Below, piece after piece: positions 18,832 through 27,494 of a stretch of 64,000 bases of DNA (position 1 is its first letter; each line of letters begins with the position of its first letter). The DNA lies in NCBI RefSeq assembly GCF_000424105.1, contig NZ_AUJG01000004.1:1-64000 (forward strand). Direction: 5' to 3'. Both the position numbers and the translations under genes were made by a program. The DNA comes from Lachnospira multipara ATCC 19207 (GTDB lineage: Bacteria; Bacillota; Clostridia; Lachnospirales; Lachnospiraceae). Below the pieces are notes generated by a model. That model was not told where the DNA came from. It did no database searches and worked only from the letters and a program-made list of their open reading frames with translations.

Positions 18832-19815
18832 ATGATTAAGAACAGTAAAAAGATTATTGCCCTTATTGCTAGTTTAGTGGCTGTAATACTTGTCCTAGTG
18901 GCTATTCTAGTTAGATTGCAGCTTTCAGGAATTAATGTTTTTACAACAAAGCTAAGCAAGGATAAGGAAAATGAAATTAAAACAGATGGCAGGGAGGAAT
19001 TGCTTGAGGAAATCAAGGAAAGCTACAATGATGGTTATTCCACAAGCCAGATTTTAAAGTCCATTTTTACAAAGAATGTGGTCTATTTAAGTAACAACCG
19101 CTACAATTTCGCAGAAATCAATAATAATTTGGCTAAGTCAATCATTGATAATGACAAGATTAGCATTGATGATAAGACAGGCTACTACAGCTATGAGGAT
19201 GACAAGTATGAGTCTGTTGCTGGTGTAGATCTTTCCGTTTATCAGGGGGATGTTGATTTTAGTAAGGTTAAGAATGCAGGTTTTGACTACTGCATGTTAA
19301 GAGTTGGTTATAGAACTTATGGTGGTGGCATGGTTACTGCCGATGCTAATTTCGAGACTTATGTAAGTGATGCTCTTAAAAATGATTTAGATGTAGGAGT
19401 TTATTTCTTTACCTCTGCTATAAGCACTGCTGAGGCCAAGGAAGAAGCTCAATTTGTTCTTGATGCAATTAAACCTTACAACATTACTTATCCAGTTGTT
19501 GTGGATGTAGAGGAAATTGTTTCTGGAACTTCAAGACAGGAGAGTTTATCCGTTGAAGAATTAACTGAAATCGTTAAGACATTTTGTGAAACTATTGAAG
19601 ATGCAGGTTATGATGTAATGATTTACTCAAACCTCAAGGGTTTCATCGCCAATGTAAATCTAGAAGAATTAGAGGATTATGATAAGTGGTTTGCAAACTA
19701 CGATACAACTCCTTACTATCCTTATAAATTTACAATGTGGCAATACAGCCAATCTGGTAGCGTTGACGGCATTGACGGCGATGTTGACCTTGATATTTAC
19801 TTAAAAGAAAAATAA
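18832..19815 (+). CDS. Membrane-anchored GH25 lysozyme
   Basis: The 327-residue protein has an uncleaved-looking N-terminal membrane helix (about 8-28, rich in I, V and L) and a charged spacer with YNDGYSTSQ. The glycoside hydrolase 25 domain (about 125-327) shows GVDLSVYQGDVDFSKVK, RVGYRTYGGG and the catalytic acidic cluster PVVVDVEE. It ends MWQYSQSGSVDGIDGDVDLDIY, the usual GH25 C-terminus. It would cut the MurNAc-GlcNAc bond of peptidoglycan at the outer membrane face, possibly opening the wall for the divergent tad pilus (inference from position only). GGAGAG precedes the ATG. Confidence 0.9.
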   Translation: MIKNSKKIIALIASLVAVILVLVAILVRLQLSGINVFTTKLSKDKENEIKTDGREELLEEIKESYNDGYSTSQILKSIFTKNVVYLSNNRYNFAEINNNLAKSIIDNDKISIDDKTGYYSYEDDKYESVAGVDLSVYQGDVDFSKVKNAGFDYCMLRVGYRTYGGGMVTADANFETYVSDALKNDLDVGVYFFTSAISTAEAKEEAQFVLDAIKPYNITYPVVVDVEEIVSGTSRQESLSVEELTEIVKTFCETIEDAGYDVMIYSNLKGFIANVNLEELEDYDKWFANYDTTPYYPYKFTMWQYSQSGSVDGIDGDVDLDIYLKEK

Positions 19816-19862
19816 GATATACATTTTCAAAATAATAAATAATACAGATTACGCAAATGGTC

Positions 19863-20921
19863 CTAATTGTTTAGAACATCGTCTCTAAACTTTAGGATCA
19901 TTTCTCTTGTTAGAGCGACATTATCTGGAGTCACTTCAATATCTTTGGCTGCAACCCAAGTTCCAACTGATAACTCTTCTTCCTGAAGCTTGATTTTGTC
20001 ATCATCTCCATCAAGCTCGCAAAAATAGCCTGATAGCTGAGACCCTGAGAGACCCCAAGGCTGACTCTTATAATATCTAATATTCTTAACTTTAATGCCC
20101 ACTTCTTCCATAACTTCTCGTCTTACAGTATCTTCCATAGTTTCACCGATTTCTGTAAAGCCTGCAACTAATGCATAGTTTGTGTAGGTTCTGCCGGCAT
20201 ATTTTGTAAGTAAAATCTTGTCTTTGTTAGTGATTGCTACAATAACAGCTGGTGAAATCTTAGGATAAATGCTATTTCCACAGACAGGACATTTCATCAT
20301 ACGTTCCTTAACATCTCTTTCTAATAGCTTTCCACATCTTCCACAGAACTTGTTATCTCTATACCAACCGTAAAGATGATAGGCAGTAATAGTGGCGTAG
20401 GCTAGAGCTCTATCCTTCTGAGTTCTAAAATTGTAAACGCCATAGTAATCAAAGCCTTCTAGGCTAGACTTATATTCCTTGTGAACATCAGTATCTGCAA
20501 GCTCTCCAAAGAAGTCGCCCTTTAATACGATGTTATTTTTAAAGGCAAGGAAAAAGCGTTTAACTACTCTTACATTTTCAGAATCATAAATAGAACTATC
20601 CTTATCAATACTTGACTTATCCACATTATCCACAATATCAACACCCCTATTTTGTGGATAACTATCTTTCTTTTCCACTAAAGAGAAGAGATAGATATAG
20701 CTATATTTATCAGTATTTTCTGTGTTATCCACATTATCCACAGCGTTGTTGGTAACTATTCCTGCTTTAAACTCACTGTATTGTGGAAAATATAATTCAT
20801 TTTCCCCTATTTCCTTTGCTAAAACTGTGGATCCTGCAAAGCAAAAGATTGTGTCATCGTCCTTAGGACTTGCATTTTTGTATTGATTGTCTAAATGTAA
20901 TGGATAAATATCTTGTATCAT
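19863..20921 (-). CDS. nudC: NAD(+)/NADH diphosphatase NudC with an inserted segment
   Basis: The 352-residue Nudix hydrolase has a zinc ribbon (CGRCG...CPVCG, about 193-217) followed by a complete Nudix box GFTEIGETMEDTVRREVMEE with the conserved EVGI after it. The NudC-specific SQPWGLSGSQLSGYF (SQPWPFPxS-like) comes after that. It cleaves NAD(H) to NMN(H) and AMP and can decap NAD-RNA. E. coli NudC is 257 residues with the ribbon near 98; here the ribbon starts at 193. Much of the extra length is an Asp/Asn/Val-rich stretch (about 58-118) whose DNA is packed with DnaA boxes. Confidence 0.88.
   Translation of the reverse strand: MIQDIYPLHLDNQYKNASPKDDDTIFCFAGSTVLAKEIGENELYFPQYSEFKAGIVTNNAVDNVDNTENTDKYSYIYLFSLVEKKDSYPQNRGVDIVDNVDKSSIDKDSSIYDSENVRVVKRFFLAFKNNIVLKGDFFGELADTDVHKEYKSSLEGFDYYGVYNFRTQKDRALAYATITAYHLYGWYRDNKFCGRCGKLLERDVKERMMKCPVCGNSIYPKISPAVIVAITNKDKILLTKYAGRTYTNYALVAGFTEIGETMEDTVRREVMEEVGIKVKNIRYYKSQPWGLSGSQLSGYFCELDGDDDKIKLQEEELSVGTWVAAKDIEVTPDNVALTREMILKFRDDVLNN
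20617..20790. promoter_or_regulatory. Cluster of six DnaA boxes inside nudC
   Basis: TTATCCACA occurs perfectly five times in 126 bp. On the plus strand it is at 20617-20625, 20626-20634, 20725-20733 and 20734-20742, forming two head-to-tail pairs with no gap that lie exactly 108 bp apart. On the minus strand it is at 20653-20661. A sixth, near-consensus TTTTCCACA lies on the minus strand at 20782-20790. They encode VDNVDN-like residues of NudC. No dnaA, dnaN or rpmH is near, so a DnaA-titrating or regulatory locus is likelier than an origin. Confidence 0.75.
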
Positions 20922-20952
20922 AATCTTACCACCTATCTATATTTTTTGCTTA

Positions 20953-20985
20953 AGAAAAATCCCCACCAAAAGTTGATGGGGATAG
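20953..20985 (-). terminator. Terminator after the G3E/YcgQ-like gene
   Basis: ATCCCCA pairs with TGGGGAT around an 11-nt loop, followed by TTTTTC on the minus strand. It separates the gene ending at 20991 from nudC. Confidence 0.85.
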
Positions 20986-20990
20986 TATTC

Positions 20991-21941
20991 TTATAAGTAA
21001 ACTAATTCTTCCTTTGGAGCTTCGCATGGAGTAACTTCAGTGCAGTAAACTACAGGGCCCTTCTTCTTATAGGCCATCTGGAATTCATTCTTAACTGTAC
21101 CTGTTACCATTACCCACTGCTTGTTCTCTAATTCTCTAATCTTATCGTAGTAGCTAATGTAACCAATAAAGGATGTATCATCTGCGCAGCAAGTCATAAC
21201 TTTACGTCCTGGAACGAAGTTCTTATCCTTAAAGTACTTATTCTTTAAAACCTGTCCCTTGAAACGTACTGTCTTACCGTTATAAACTTCTGGACGTTCG
21301 TTAACATCCATGTACCAAATACCATAGTCTTCATCTTCAATTTCAATAACATCAGAATTTAAATCATAAGGTAACTGTTCTGAAATAGCAACCTGCTCAC
21401 CCTTATCATCTTCAAATACAATCTGAAGTGATGGATTAAGTGCCTTAACGCTACGTCTAAAGCTGCCTAAATCCATTCCTGGAGCGCATCTATTAAAAAC
21501 AACTAAATCTACTAACTTAACTGTCTCTGCAATAATTGAACGCATATTAGCCCACTGTAACTGGAACTGCTCTGCATTAATTAAAGTAATTGCTTGATAA
21601 ATTTCCCAACCATTAGGCTTTTCTGTATCGTAAATAAGCTGTGGAGCCCACATACCGTTATATTCTACTAATACAATCCATGGATCATATTTCTTATCAA
21701 GTTCTACTAACTTATCGTAAGTGAATTCTTCTTTTTCAAGAACAACCATGTCGATTCCGTTGTCTTTAAGGAACTTTTCAGAGTATTCTTCTTCGCCTTC
21801 TTCTAAAACGATTAAAAGCTTCTTCTGAGCTTCTTCAAACTGTCCCATCTCAACAGTATCAACGATAAATTTTGTCTTACCACTATCAAGCTGTCCATTA
21901 ATTAAAAATATAGGAATCTGATATTGCTCTTCCTGTGCCAT
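20991..21941 (-). CDS. G3E-like GTPase domain fused to a YcgQ/DUF1980-like domain
   Basis: The 316-residue protein has an N-terminal P-loop (LINGQLDSGKTKF, about 13-25) and general G3E/CobW-like organisation. It lacks the CxCC metal motif of its neighbour. The C-terminal about 120 residues hold GKTVRFKGQVLKNKYF and GRKVMTCCADDTSFIGY, resembling the MxCCAxD signature of YcgQ/TIGR03943 proteins, permease partners linked to zinc supply in bacilli. A role in metal transfer to or from a membrane partner is inferred. The start at 21941 (AGGCGG 4 nt upstream) is preferred over an ATG 51 nt further up, because a terminator lies between them. Confidence 0.6.
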   Translation of the reverse strand: MAQEEQYQIPIFLINGQLDSGKTKFIVDTVEMGQFEEAQKKLLIVLEEGEEEYSEKFLKDNGIDMVVLEKEEFTYDKLVELDKKYDPWIVLVEYNGMWAPQLIYDTEKPNGWEIYQAITLINAEQFQLQWANMRSIIAETVKLVDLVVFNRCAPGMDLGSFRRSVKALNPSLQIVFEDDKGEQVAISEQLPYDLNSDVIEIEDEDYGIWYMDVNERPEVYNGKTVRFKGQVLKNKYFKDKNFVPGRKVMTCCADDTSFIGYISYYDKIRELENKQWVMVTGTVKNEFQMAYKKKGPVVYCTEVTPCEAPKEELVYL

Positions 21942-21956
21942 ATTGTCCGCCTTTCT

Positions 21957-21995
21957 AAAAAAGGTGCGACATAAAAATATCTCATATCGCACCTA
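21957..21995 (-). terminator. Terminator between the two GTPase genes
   Basis: AGGTGCGA and TCGCACCT form an 8-bp stem followed by TTTTTT on the minus strand, 20 nt upstream of the start at 21941. It ends the CobW transcript. It would also attenuate read-through into the second GTPase gene. Confidence 0.85.
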
Positions 21996-22064
21996 TTCTA
22001 CACATAATTATTATATTAGTTTTCTTTATAAAAGCCTTAGTTAGGAGCTTAAGCCCTATCTAAA

Positions 22065-23267
22065 TTAAAGCTTGAATAAAGTCTTTAACTTCTCTTCATT
22101 TAACTTAGAACCGATAACACAAATTCTTCCTGTGAAATCTGCCTGTCCTTCTCTGATTTCGTACTCACCTGGTACTAGATCGAAGTTGAACCAATTACCT
22201 TCTGGTGACTGAACCATACCCTTTGTTCTAAGGATTACGCCGTATTCTGTTGAATCAGCTAAATCATCAAGGATATTATCCAAGTCAGCCTTTGAGTACT
22301 TGTTAACTGTTTCAATTCCCCAGCTATCAAATACTTCATCTGCATGATGATGGTGATGATCATGGTGGTGACCGCATGAGCATGTTTCTCCATCATGGTG
22401 ATGATGTTCATGATCGTGGTCATGGTCATGATGATGCTCTTCATGGTCGTGGTCATGGTGGCATTCTTCACCATCGTGATGATGATGTTCATGATCGTGG
22501 TCATGGTCATGATGATGCTCTTCATGGTCGTGATCATGATGGCATTCTTCACCGTCTTCATGATGATGTCCGCATGAGCACTCTTCTCCATCGTGATGAT
22601 GATGCTCATGTTCATGTTCCTCATGAACCTTTTCTGCAGCTTCTGCTAACATTTCAAGTTCAAGATTAGTAACATTCTCCATAGCACCAAGAATTGTATC
22701 GCCTGAAATATCATCCCAAGGAGTTGTGATGATATGAGCCTTCTCATTTAATGTTCTAATAAGTTCGATTGCCTTATTAAGCTTCTCCTCAGTAACATTC
22801 TGAGTTCTACTTAAAATGATTGTTCCAGCATGTTCAATCTGGTTATTAAAGAACTCACCAAAGTTCTTCATATAAACCTTAACCTTTGAAGCATCAGCAA
22901 CTGTTGAAGCGCTGTTTAATGTGATCTCGTTCTCAATATGAAGATCCTTAACAGCCTTAATAACGTCTGATAACTTACCAACACCTGATGGTTCGATGAT
23001 GATTCTATCTGGATGATACTTATCTACAACTTCCTTTAAAGATGTACCAAAATCACCAACAAGTGAACAACAGATACAGCCTGAATTCATCTCACGAATT
23101 TCAACACCTGCGTCCTTTAAGAAACCGCCATCAATACCGATTTCACCAAATTCATTCTCTATTAAAACTACCTGTTCTTTATTAAGCTTGCTATCCTGTA
23201 AGAGCTTCTTAATTAAAGTTGTCTTACCAGCGCCTAAGAAACCTGAAATTATATCTACCTTAGTCAT
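22065..23267 (-). CDS. CobW/ZNG1-type G3E GTPase with a very long His-rich segment
   Basis: The 400-residue protein has a Walker A IISGFLGAGKTTLIKKLL at 5-22, a metal-binding CICCSL near 65, Walker B-like IIIEPSGVG near 90, and a C-terminal CobW_C domain (about 305-400) with LRTKGMVQ and YEIREG. Residues about 216-312 are about 100 residues of His, Asp, Glu and Cys built from tandem repeats, able to bind many zinc or similar ions. Such GTPases deliver metal to client enzymes. The His-rich loop replaces the short linker of the family. Neighbouring G3E/YcgQ-like gene supports a metal homeostasis role. Confidence 0.88.
   Translation of the reverse strand: MTKVDIISGFLGAGKTTLIKKLLQDSKLNKEQVVLIENEFGEIGIDGGFLKDAGVEIREMNSGCICCSLVGDFGTSLKEVVDKYHPDRIIIEPSGVGKLSDVIKAVKDLHIENEITLNSASTVADASKVKVYMKNFGEFFNNQIEHAGTIILSRTQNVTEEKLNKAIELIRTLNEKAHIITTPWDDISGDTILGAMENVTNLELEMLAEAAEKVHEEHEHEHHHHDGEECSCGHHHEDGEECHHDHDHEEHHHDHDHDHEHHHHDGEECHHDHDHEEHHHDHDHDHEHHHHDGETCSCGHHHDHHHHHADEVFDSWGIETVNKYSKADLDNILDDLADSTEYGVILRTKGMVQSPEGNWFNFDLVPGEYEIREGQADFTGRICVIGSKLNEEKLKTLFKL
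22382..22556. repeat. Tandem 81-bp repeat in the His-rich region
   Basis: Two nearly identical 81-bp units, with only scattered third-position changes, encode a 27-residue block of HHDHDHEE and DHEHHHHDGE-type residues. A third, partial and more diverged unit flanks each side. The repeat explains long open frames on the other strand here, which are not genes. Confidence 0.8.
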
Positions 23268-23307
23268 ATTAAACCTTCTTTCTCAAAAATTAGATTGTGT
23301 GTAATTG

Positions 23308-23337
23308 ATATTAGTACTTATAACATTTGTTTGTCAA
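23308..23337 (-). promoter_or_regulatory. Probable promoter of the His-rich GTPase gene
   Basis: TTGACA (23332-23337) and TAATAT (23308-23313) on the minus strand are separated by 18 nt, giving a leader of about 40 nt. I see no clear Zur-type palindrome over it. Confidence 0.6.
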
Positions 23338-23468
23338 GAAATGCTTGTGAATTTAAGAATAAATTCATAATTATTGATAAACAAAAGTTTAAGTAACCTT
23401 TTCATAACTAAACTCATCTTTTATTATACTCTTGCTGTCAATCCCTAGAATTGATGAAACGTGCCCTC

Positions 23469-24422
23469 TTAAAGCTCGCCTCTTGCTTCTCTTAAGCCTT
23501 CTGCAAATTCACTTATCTTTCGTAGTCTATGATTAACCCCTGACTTACCTACTGGCGGGTCAAGCATCTCTCCTAAATCCTTTAGGTTTGTGTCTTGATT
23601 CTCTAGTCTTAAAAGAGCCACCTCTCTTAAGTTGACCTTTAGCTTATCAAGACCCACTGTGTCTCTAATATATTCAATGTCATTAACCTGCTTAACTGCT
23701 GCCTCTATAGTTTTATTAAGATTGGCAGTTTCGCAGTTAACCTTACGATTCACATCATTACTTATGCCCTTGTAAATCATGATATTAAAGAGTTCCATTT
23801 GCAAACGCACAGCGCCCATGAGATTTAGCACATCTGTAATGTTATTACCTTCCTTTATGTAAACCACAAAGTTATTCTTTCTTTCCGTAACTTTGGCATC
23901 TAAATTAAAGAAGCGCAAAAGCTCCACTAACTTTTGTGCGTCCTCTTCAAATACACATACTATTTCATAATGATAGAATTTATTAGGATCACTTATAGAA
24001 CCTGCTGCAAGGAAAGCGCCTCTAATAAAGGCTTTCTTACAACAATCCTTTTGGATAATTCGTGAATCTAAGAATTGTTCTTCTATTGAAAGAAATGTGT
24101 CATCACACCATTTAATAGTTTGCAAAATGTTAGCAACTAACTGTTGCTTGAAAATTCTAATTGTAATTAATTTACTAGAATTTAATTCGTGGCTCTTTGT
24201 ATAATCCGACTCCTTAACATCAAAAAGTGTCTTTAAAAGTAGCTCGAATTTCTCCACCACCAATGTATTCTCTGTTAGACTTTCTATGCCAATAAGCCCC
24301 TCTTCTGTCTCAATTACATGAGCTGTAAAAGACATAAGAGCTGCAAATTCTGCAATCTGGCAATGTCTTGCCGTGTCCATTTTATTCAATAATTCTTTTT
24401 TTACTTCTAATGAAAAAGACAT
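23469..24422 (-). CDS. whiA: DNA-binding protein WhiA
   Basis: The 317-residue protein has the WhiA architecture. The N-terminal LAGLIDADG-like domain contains the characteristic KKAFIRGAFLAAGSISDPNKFYHYEI near 135-160. The C-terminal helix-turn-helix carries LREVALLRLENQDTNLKDLGEMLDPPVGKSGVNHRLRK. In Firmicutes WhiA influences cell division and chromosome segregation. Two nt separate it from rapZ upstream, and this pairing is one of the most conserved in Firmicutes. No internal oddities. Confidence 0.95.
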   Translation of the reverse strand: MSFSLEVKKELLNKMDTARHCQIAEFAALMSFTAHVIETEEGLIGIESLTENTLVVEKFELLLKTLFDVKESDYTKSHELNSSKLITIRIFKQQLVANILQTIKWCDDTFLSIEEQFLDSRIIQKDCCKKAFIRGAFLAAGSISDPNKFYHYEIVCVFEEDAQKLVELLRFFNLDAKVTERKNNFVVYIKEGNNITDVLNLMGAVRLQMELFNIMIYKGISNDVNRKVNCETANLNKTIEAAVKQVNDIEYIRDTVGLDKLKVNLREVALLRLENQDTNLKDLGEMLDPPVGKSGVNHRLRKISEFAEGLREARGEL

Positions 24423-24424
24423 CT

Positions 24425-25297
24425 CTACCCTTTCCTCTTAGCATCCTTTTCTATATCACGATGCTCGATTTTACATCCATAATCTAGTTCCCAAATTAAC
24501 TTATAAATTTCATTGGCAAGGGTAACTGATCTATGCTTACCGCCTGTACAACCAATGGCAATAACTAGATTGTTCTTACCTTCTTTGACATAATTAGGGA
24601 GTAAAAATCTTAACATATCCTTCATCTTAACAAGGAATTCTCTAGACTCACTTGCACTAAGTACATAGTCTTGGATTTCCTTATCATTACCCGTTAAAGG
24701 TCTTAGCTCTTGAATGTAATAGGGATTTGGAAGAAAACGTACATCAAACACAAGGTCAGCATCTGACGGAATTCCATACTTAAAGCCAAAGGATAACACT
24801 GTAACAAAAAGGTTATTAAACTTCTTATTATGGATAAAAATCTTCTCCATCTCAGCCTTAAACTCTCTTGTTAGCATGTTAGAAGTATCAATTATAATAG
24901 TTGCCCTTCTTCTTAAGAAAGATAAAATCTCTCTTTCCTGCTTTATGCCATCTTCAATTCTATTTCCCTTTGCAAGAGGATGAGTTCTTCTAGTTTCCTT
25001 ATAACGCTTAACTAAAACCTCATCACTTGAATCAAGATAGAGAATACTATAGTTGTAATTATTCTCATCTAATTCATCTAAGACTTTATCTAACTCTTTA
25101 AAGCCTTCTCCATTTCTTACATCCACTCCCAATGCAATGTTCTCATATCCACCTTCACCCTTTGAAGCAATTTCTGCGAACTTCATAATTAGAGAAATAG
25201 GCATATTATCTACACAATAAAAGCCTTCATCTTCTAATACATTAAGTGCTGTACTCTTTCCTGCACCTGACATTCCAGTCACTATAATCATCTTCAT
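24425..25297 (-). CDS. rapZ: RapZ/YvcJ nucleotide-binding protein
   Basis: The 290-residue P-loop protein has Walker A GMSGAGKST at 8-16, RFLPNPYYIQELRPLTG near 178 and the C-terminal IGCTGGKHRSVTLANEIY that define RapZ/YvcJ. In E. coli RapZ controls glmS sRNA decay; in Firmicutes the role is less clear but tied to cell envelope or competence. GGAG lies 9 nt before the ATG. It heads the whiA pair and follows murB by 76 nt. Confidence 0.95.
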   Translation of the reverse strand: MKMIIVTGMSGAGKSTALNVLEDEGFYCVDNMPISLIMKFAEIASKGEGGYENIALGVDVRNGEGFKELDKVLDELDENNYNYSILYLDSSDEVLVKRYKETRRTHPLAKGNRIEDGIKQEREILSFLRRRATIIIDTSNMLTREFKAEMEKIFIHNKKFNNLFVTVLSFGFKYGIPSDADLVFDVRFLPNPYYIQELRPLTGNDKEIQDYVLSASESREFLVKMKDMLRFLLPNYVKEGKNNLVIAIGCTGGKHRSVTLANEIYKLIWELDYGCKIEHRDIEKDAKRKG

Positions 25298-25373
25298 GAA
25301 ATTGCGCTCCTTTCAGTGAAATTTATAAGCTTATGTTTTATAAGCCAAAATTAAGCTCGTATCAAAGAAAATA

Positions 25374-26291
25374 TTAGAATCCCAATTTAACTACTTCAAG
25401 TTCTAATGAAACTCCATTCTTTTCCTTAACAACTTCCTTAACCTTATCTGTAAGTTCAATAACGTCTTTAGCAGTTGCGCCGCCTACATTTACAACAAAA
25501 CCAGCATGCTTTTCAGAGACCTTAGCTCCACCAACCTGTAGACCCTTAAGGCCTGCCTCATCAATTAACTTAGCTGCAATGTAGCCTTCTGGTCTTTTAA
25601 ATGTACTTCCGGCACTTGGATAATTAAGAGGCTGCTTCTCCTTACGGCTATTGGCATACTCTTTAATCTTAGCCTTAATATCAAGGCTATCACCCTTATT
25701 AAGTTTAAAGCAAGCATCTAGACAGATGTAATTTTTCTTTGCTAAAATGCTTGTTCTATATGAAAGTTCTAGTTCCTCATTAGAAAGAGTCGCTACTGTA
25801 TTATCCTCTGCAATAGCAGTTATATTCACTAAAATGTCCTTTAACTCGCCACCATATGCACCGGCATTCATTCTAACGCCGCCGCCAATTGTTCCTGGAA
25901 TTCCAGTGGCAAATTCAAAACCTTCTACACCCTGTCTTGCAAGATAGTTGCCCACGCTAGACATTAACTCTCCTGCCATTACTCTTACTGTAAAAGTCTT
26001 ATCATCCTCTTCAAGCACCTCAATGCCCTTAAAGAATTTCAAAGAAACAACAATACCATCAAAACCCTCATCGCTTACAAGTAAGTTGCTTCCATTACCC
26101 ATAACGAAAAAATTTGTCTTAGTCTCTCTTAAAAGACTAACTACTTTAATAATCTCCTCTTTAGTGCTTGGCATAACTAATGCTCTACATTTTCCGCCAA
26201 TTCGAAATGTTGTGTAGTTCTTTAAACTCTCTTCTGGGAAAATTCTAGAATCCCCCACAATATCTCTAATTCTATCTATAACATCTATCAT
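25374..26291 (-). CDS. murB: UDP-N-acetylenolpyruvoylglucosamine reductase MurB
   Basis: The 305-residue product has the FAD-binding pattern NYTTFRIGGKCRALVMPS, then GNGSNLLVSDEGFDG, and GIPGTIGGGVRMNAGAYG around the substrate site. The catalytic Ser lies in LNYPSAGSTFKRP and a C-terminal Glu in KNGVSLELEVVKLG, as in type II MurB. It reduces UDP-GlcNAc-enolpyruvate to UDP-MurNAc in the cytoplasm. AGGAG stands 6 nt before this ATG; a start 48 nt earlier lies next to a terminator hairpin and lacks a ribosome binding site. Confidence 0.95.
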   Translation of the reverse strand: MIDVIDRIRDIVGDSRIFPEESLKNYTTFRIGGKCRALVMPSTKEEIIKVVSLLRETKTNFFVMGNGSNLLVSDEGFDGIVVSLKFFKGIEVLEEDDKTFTVRVMAGELMSSVGNYLARQGVEGFEFATGIPGTIGGGVRMNAGAYGGELKDILVNITAIAEDNTVATLSNEELELSYRTSILAKKNYICLDACFKLNKGDSLDIKAKIKEYANSRKEKQPLNYPSAGSTFKRPEGYIAAKLIDEAGLKGLQVGGAKVSEKHAGFVVNVGGATAKDVIELTDKVKEVVKEKNGVSLELEVVKLGF

Positions 26292-26319
26292 AAAAACTCC
26301 TAACCACATAAAACTAATA

Positions 26320-26353
26320 AAGAGAAAAGTTGTAGCCAAATATAACTACAACT
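26320..26353 (-). terminator. Terminator or attenuator between hprK and murB
   Basis: AGTTGTAG pairs with CTACAACT around a 10-nt loop, followed by TTTTCTCTTT on the minus strand. It sits about 30 nt upstream of the murB start, so read-through from hprK would be limited. Confidence 0.65.
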
Positions 26354-26397
26354 TCCCCCCAGAAAACTTATTAGTATTTATGTCCTTTTTTTACAAA

Positions 26398-27357
26398 TTA
26401 GTCGTCGTCTTCATCGCCCTTCATTAAGTTCTCCTGAACTCTACGATAAAGTTCAACGGCCGCATTATATCCCATCTTCTTTTGTCTATGGTTAACCGCA
26501 GCTGCCTCTACAATAACAGCTAAGTTTCTACCAGGTCTAATTGGAAGTGAGTGGCAAACCACCTTATTTCCAAGATACTCTGTGTATTCTTCCTCTAAAC
26601 CAAGACGGTCATATTCCTTATCCTTATTCCAATCCTCAAGCTTGATAACCATATCAATTTCCTGAGTTTCCTTTACTGATTCAACACCGAAAAGTGTCTT
26701 AACATCAATAATTCCAATACCTCTTAACTCGATGAAATACTTTGTAACACCAGGTGCTGAACCTACTAAAGTCTCATCTGAAACCTTTCTGATTTCAACT
26801 GCATCATCAGTTACAAGTCTATGTCCTCTCTTAATAAGTTCAAGGGCAGCCTCTGATTTACCAATACCAGATTCACCTGTAATAAGTACACCTTCACCGT
26901 AAACATCAACTAATACGCCATGAATTACGATACATGGTGCAAGCTGAACCTTAAGCCATCTAATTACCTCAGCTGTAAAAGATGAAGTTGTATCATGTGA
27001 ACTTAAAAGTGGAATTCCAAGTTTATTAGCCATATCAATAACTTCCTGTTCTGGTCTTAGCTCTCTACAAAAGATAAGACAAGGAATGTTACTTGAAAGT
27101 AATTGAGAATATCTTTCTAATCTCTCTTCCTTTGATAAGCTTTCCAAATAATTAAACTCTACATTACCTATAATCTGCAATCTATCATTATCAAATGATT
27201 GATAAAATCCTGTTAGCTGTAAAGCAGGTCTATTAATATCTGGCACATGTAGCCAAATCCCTGACGCATCTATGTCTGGTGTCATATTCACAAGCTGCAT
27301 CTTCTCGATAACCTTAGATAATTTTACCTTCTCTTTACCAGTGCTTGTTCCAGCCAT
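26398..27357 (-). CDS. hprK: HPr kinase/phosphorylase
   Basis: The 319-residue HprK/P has Walker A GESGIGKSEAALELIKRGH near 158-176, the capping-site VTDDAVEI, the HprK signature (ELRGIGIIDVKTLFG and so on) and the C-terminal VKxPVRPGRN-like HSLPIRPGRNLAVIVEAA. The enzyme phosphorylates and dephosphorylates Ser46 of HPr and so controls CcpA-dependent carbon catabolite repression. AGGAGG lies 9 nt before this ATG, which excludes the in-frame ATG 21 nt earlier. It lies between uvrC and murB, as in many Clostridia. Confidence 0.95.
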   Translation of the reverse strand: MAGTSTGKEKVKLSKVIEKMQLVNMTPDIDASGIWLHVPDINRPALQLTGFYQSFDNDRLQIIGNVEFNYLESLSKEERLERYSQLLSSNIPCLIFCRELRPEQEVIDMANKLGIPLLSSHDTTSSFTAEVIRWLKVQLAPCIVIHGVLVDVYGEGVLITGESGIGKSEAALELIKRGHRLVTDDAVEIRKVSDETLVGSAPGVTKYFIELRGIGIIDVKTLFGVESVKETQEIDMVIKLEDWNKDKEYDRLGLEEEYTEYLGNKVVCHSLPIRPGRNLAVIVEAAAVNHRQKKMGYNAAVELYRRVQENLMKGDEDDD

Positions 27358-27494
27358 TTTTAATTTCCTCCTCGCCATCTATTCTAGCAAATAATCCCTA
27401 CTACTTAATTTCTATATCATTTATTTAAAGTTTATCACAGCAACTTTCACTTTTCAATGAAAGCCTAAAGTTTAACAGTTTAAAATCTTGGCAT

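Noticed and set aside
20617-20790. Chromosome replication origin
   Set aside because: Many DnaA boxes, but they are inside a coding gene, there is no adjacent AT-rich unwinding element, and no dnaA, dnaN, rpmH or recF nearby.
22382-22556. CRISPR-like array
   Set aside because: The repeat unit is coding and gapless, with no unique spacers; no cas gene is in the window.
22259-22669. Genes in other frames and on the plus strand across the His-rich repeat
   Set aside because: Open frames made of His, Met, Ile and Val repeats are by-products of the repeated DNA; they lack ribosome sites and similarity.
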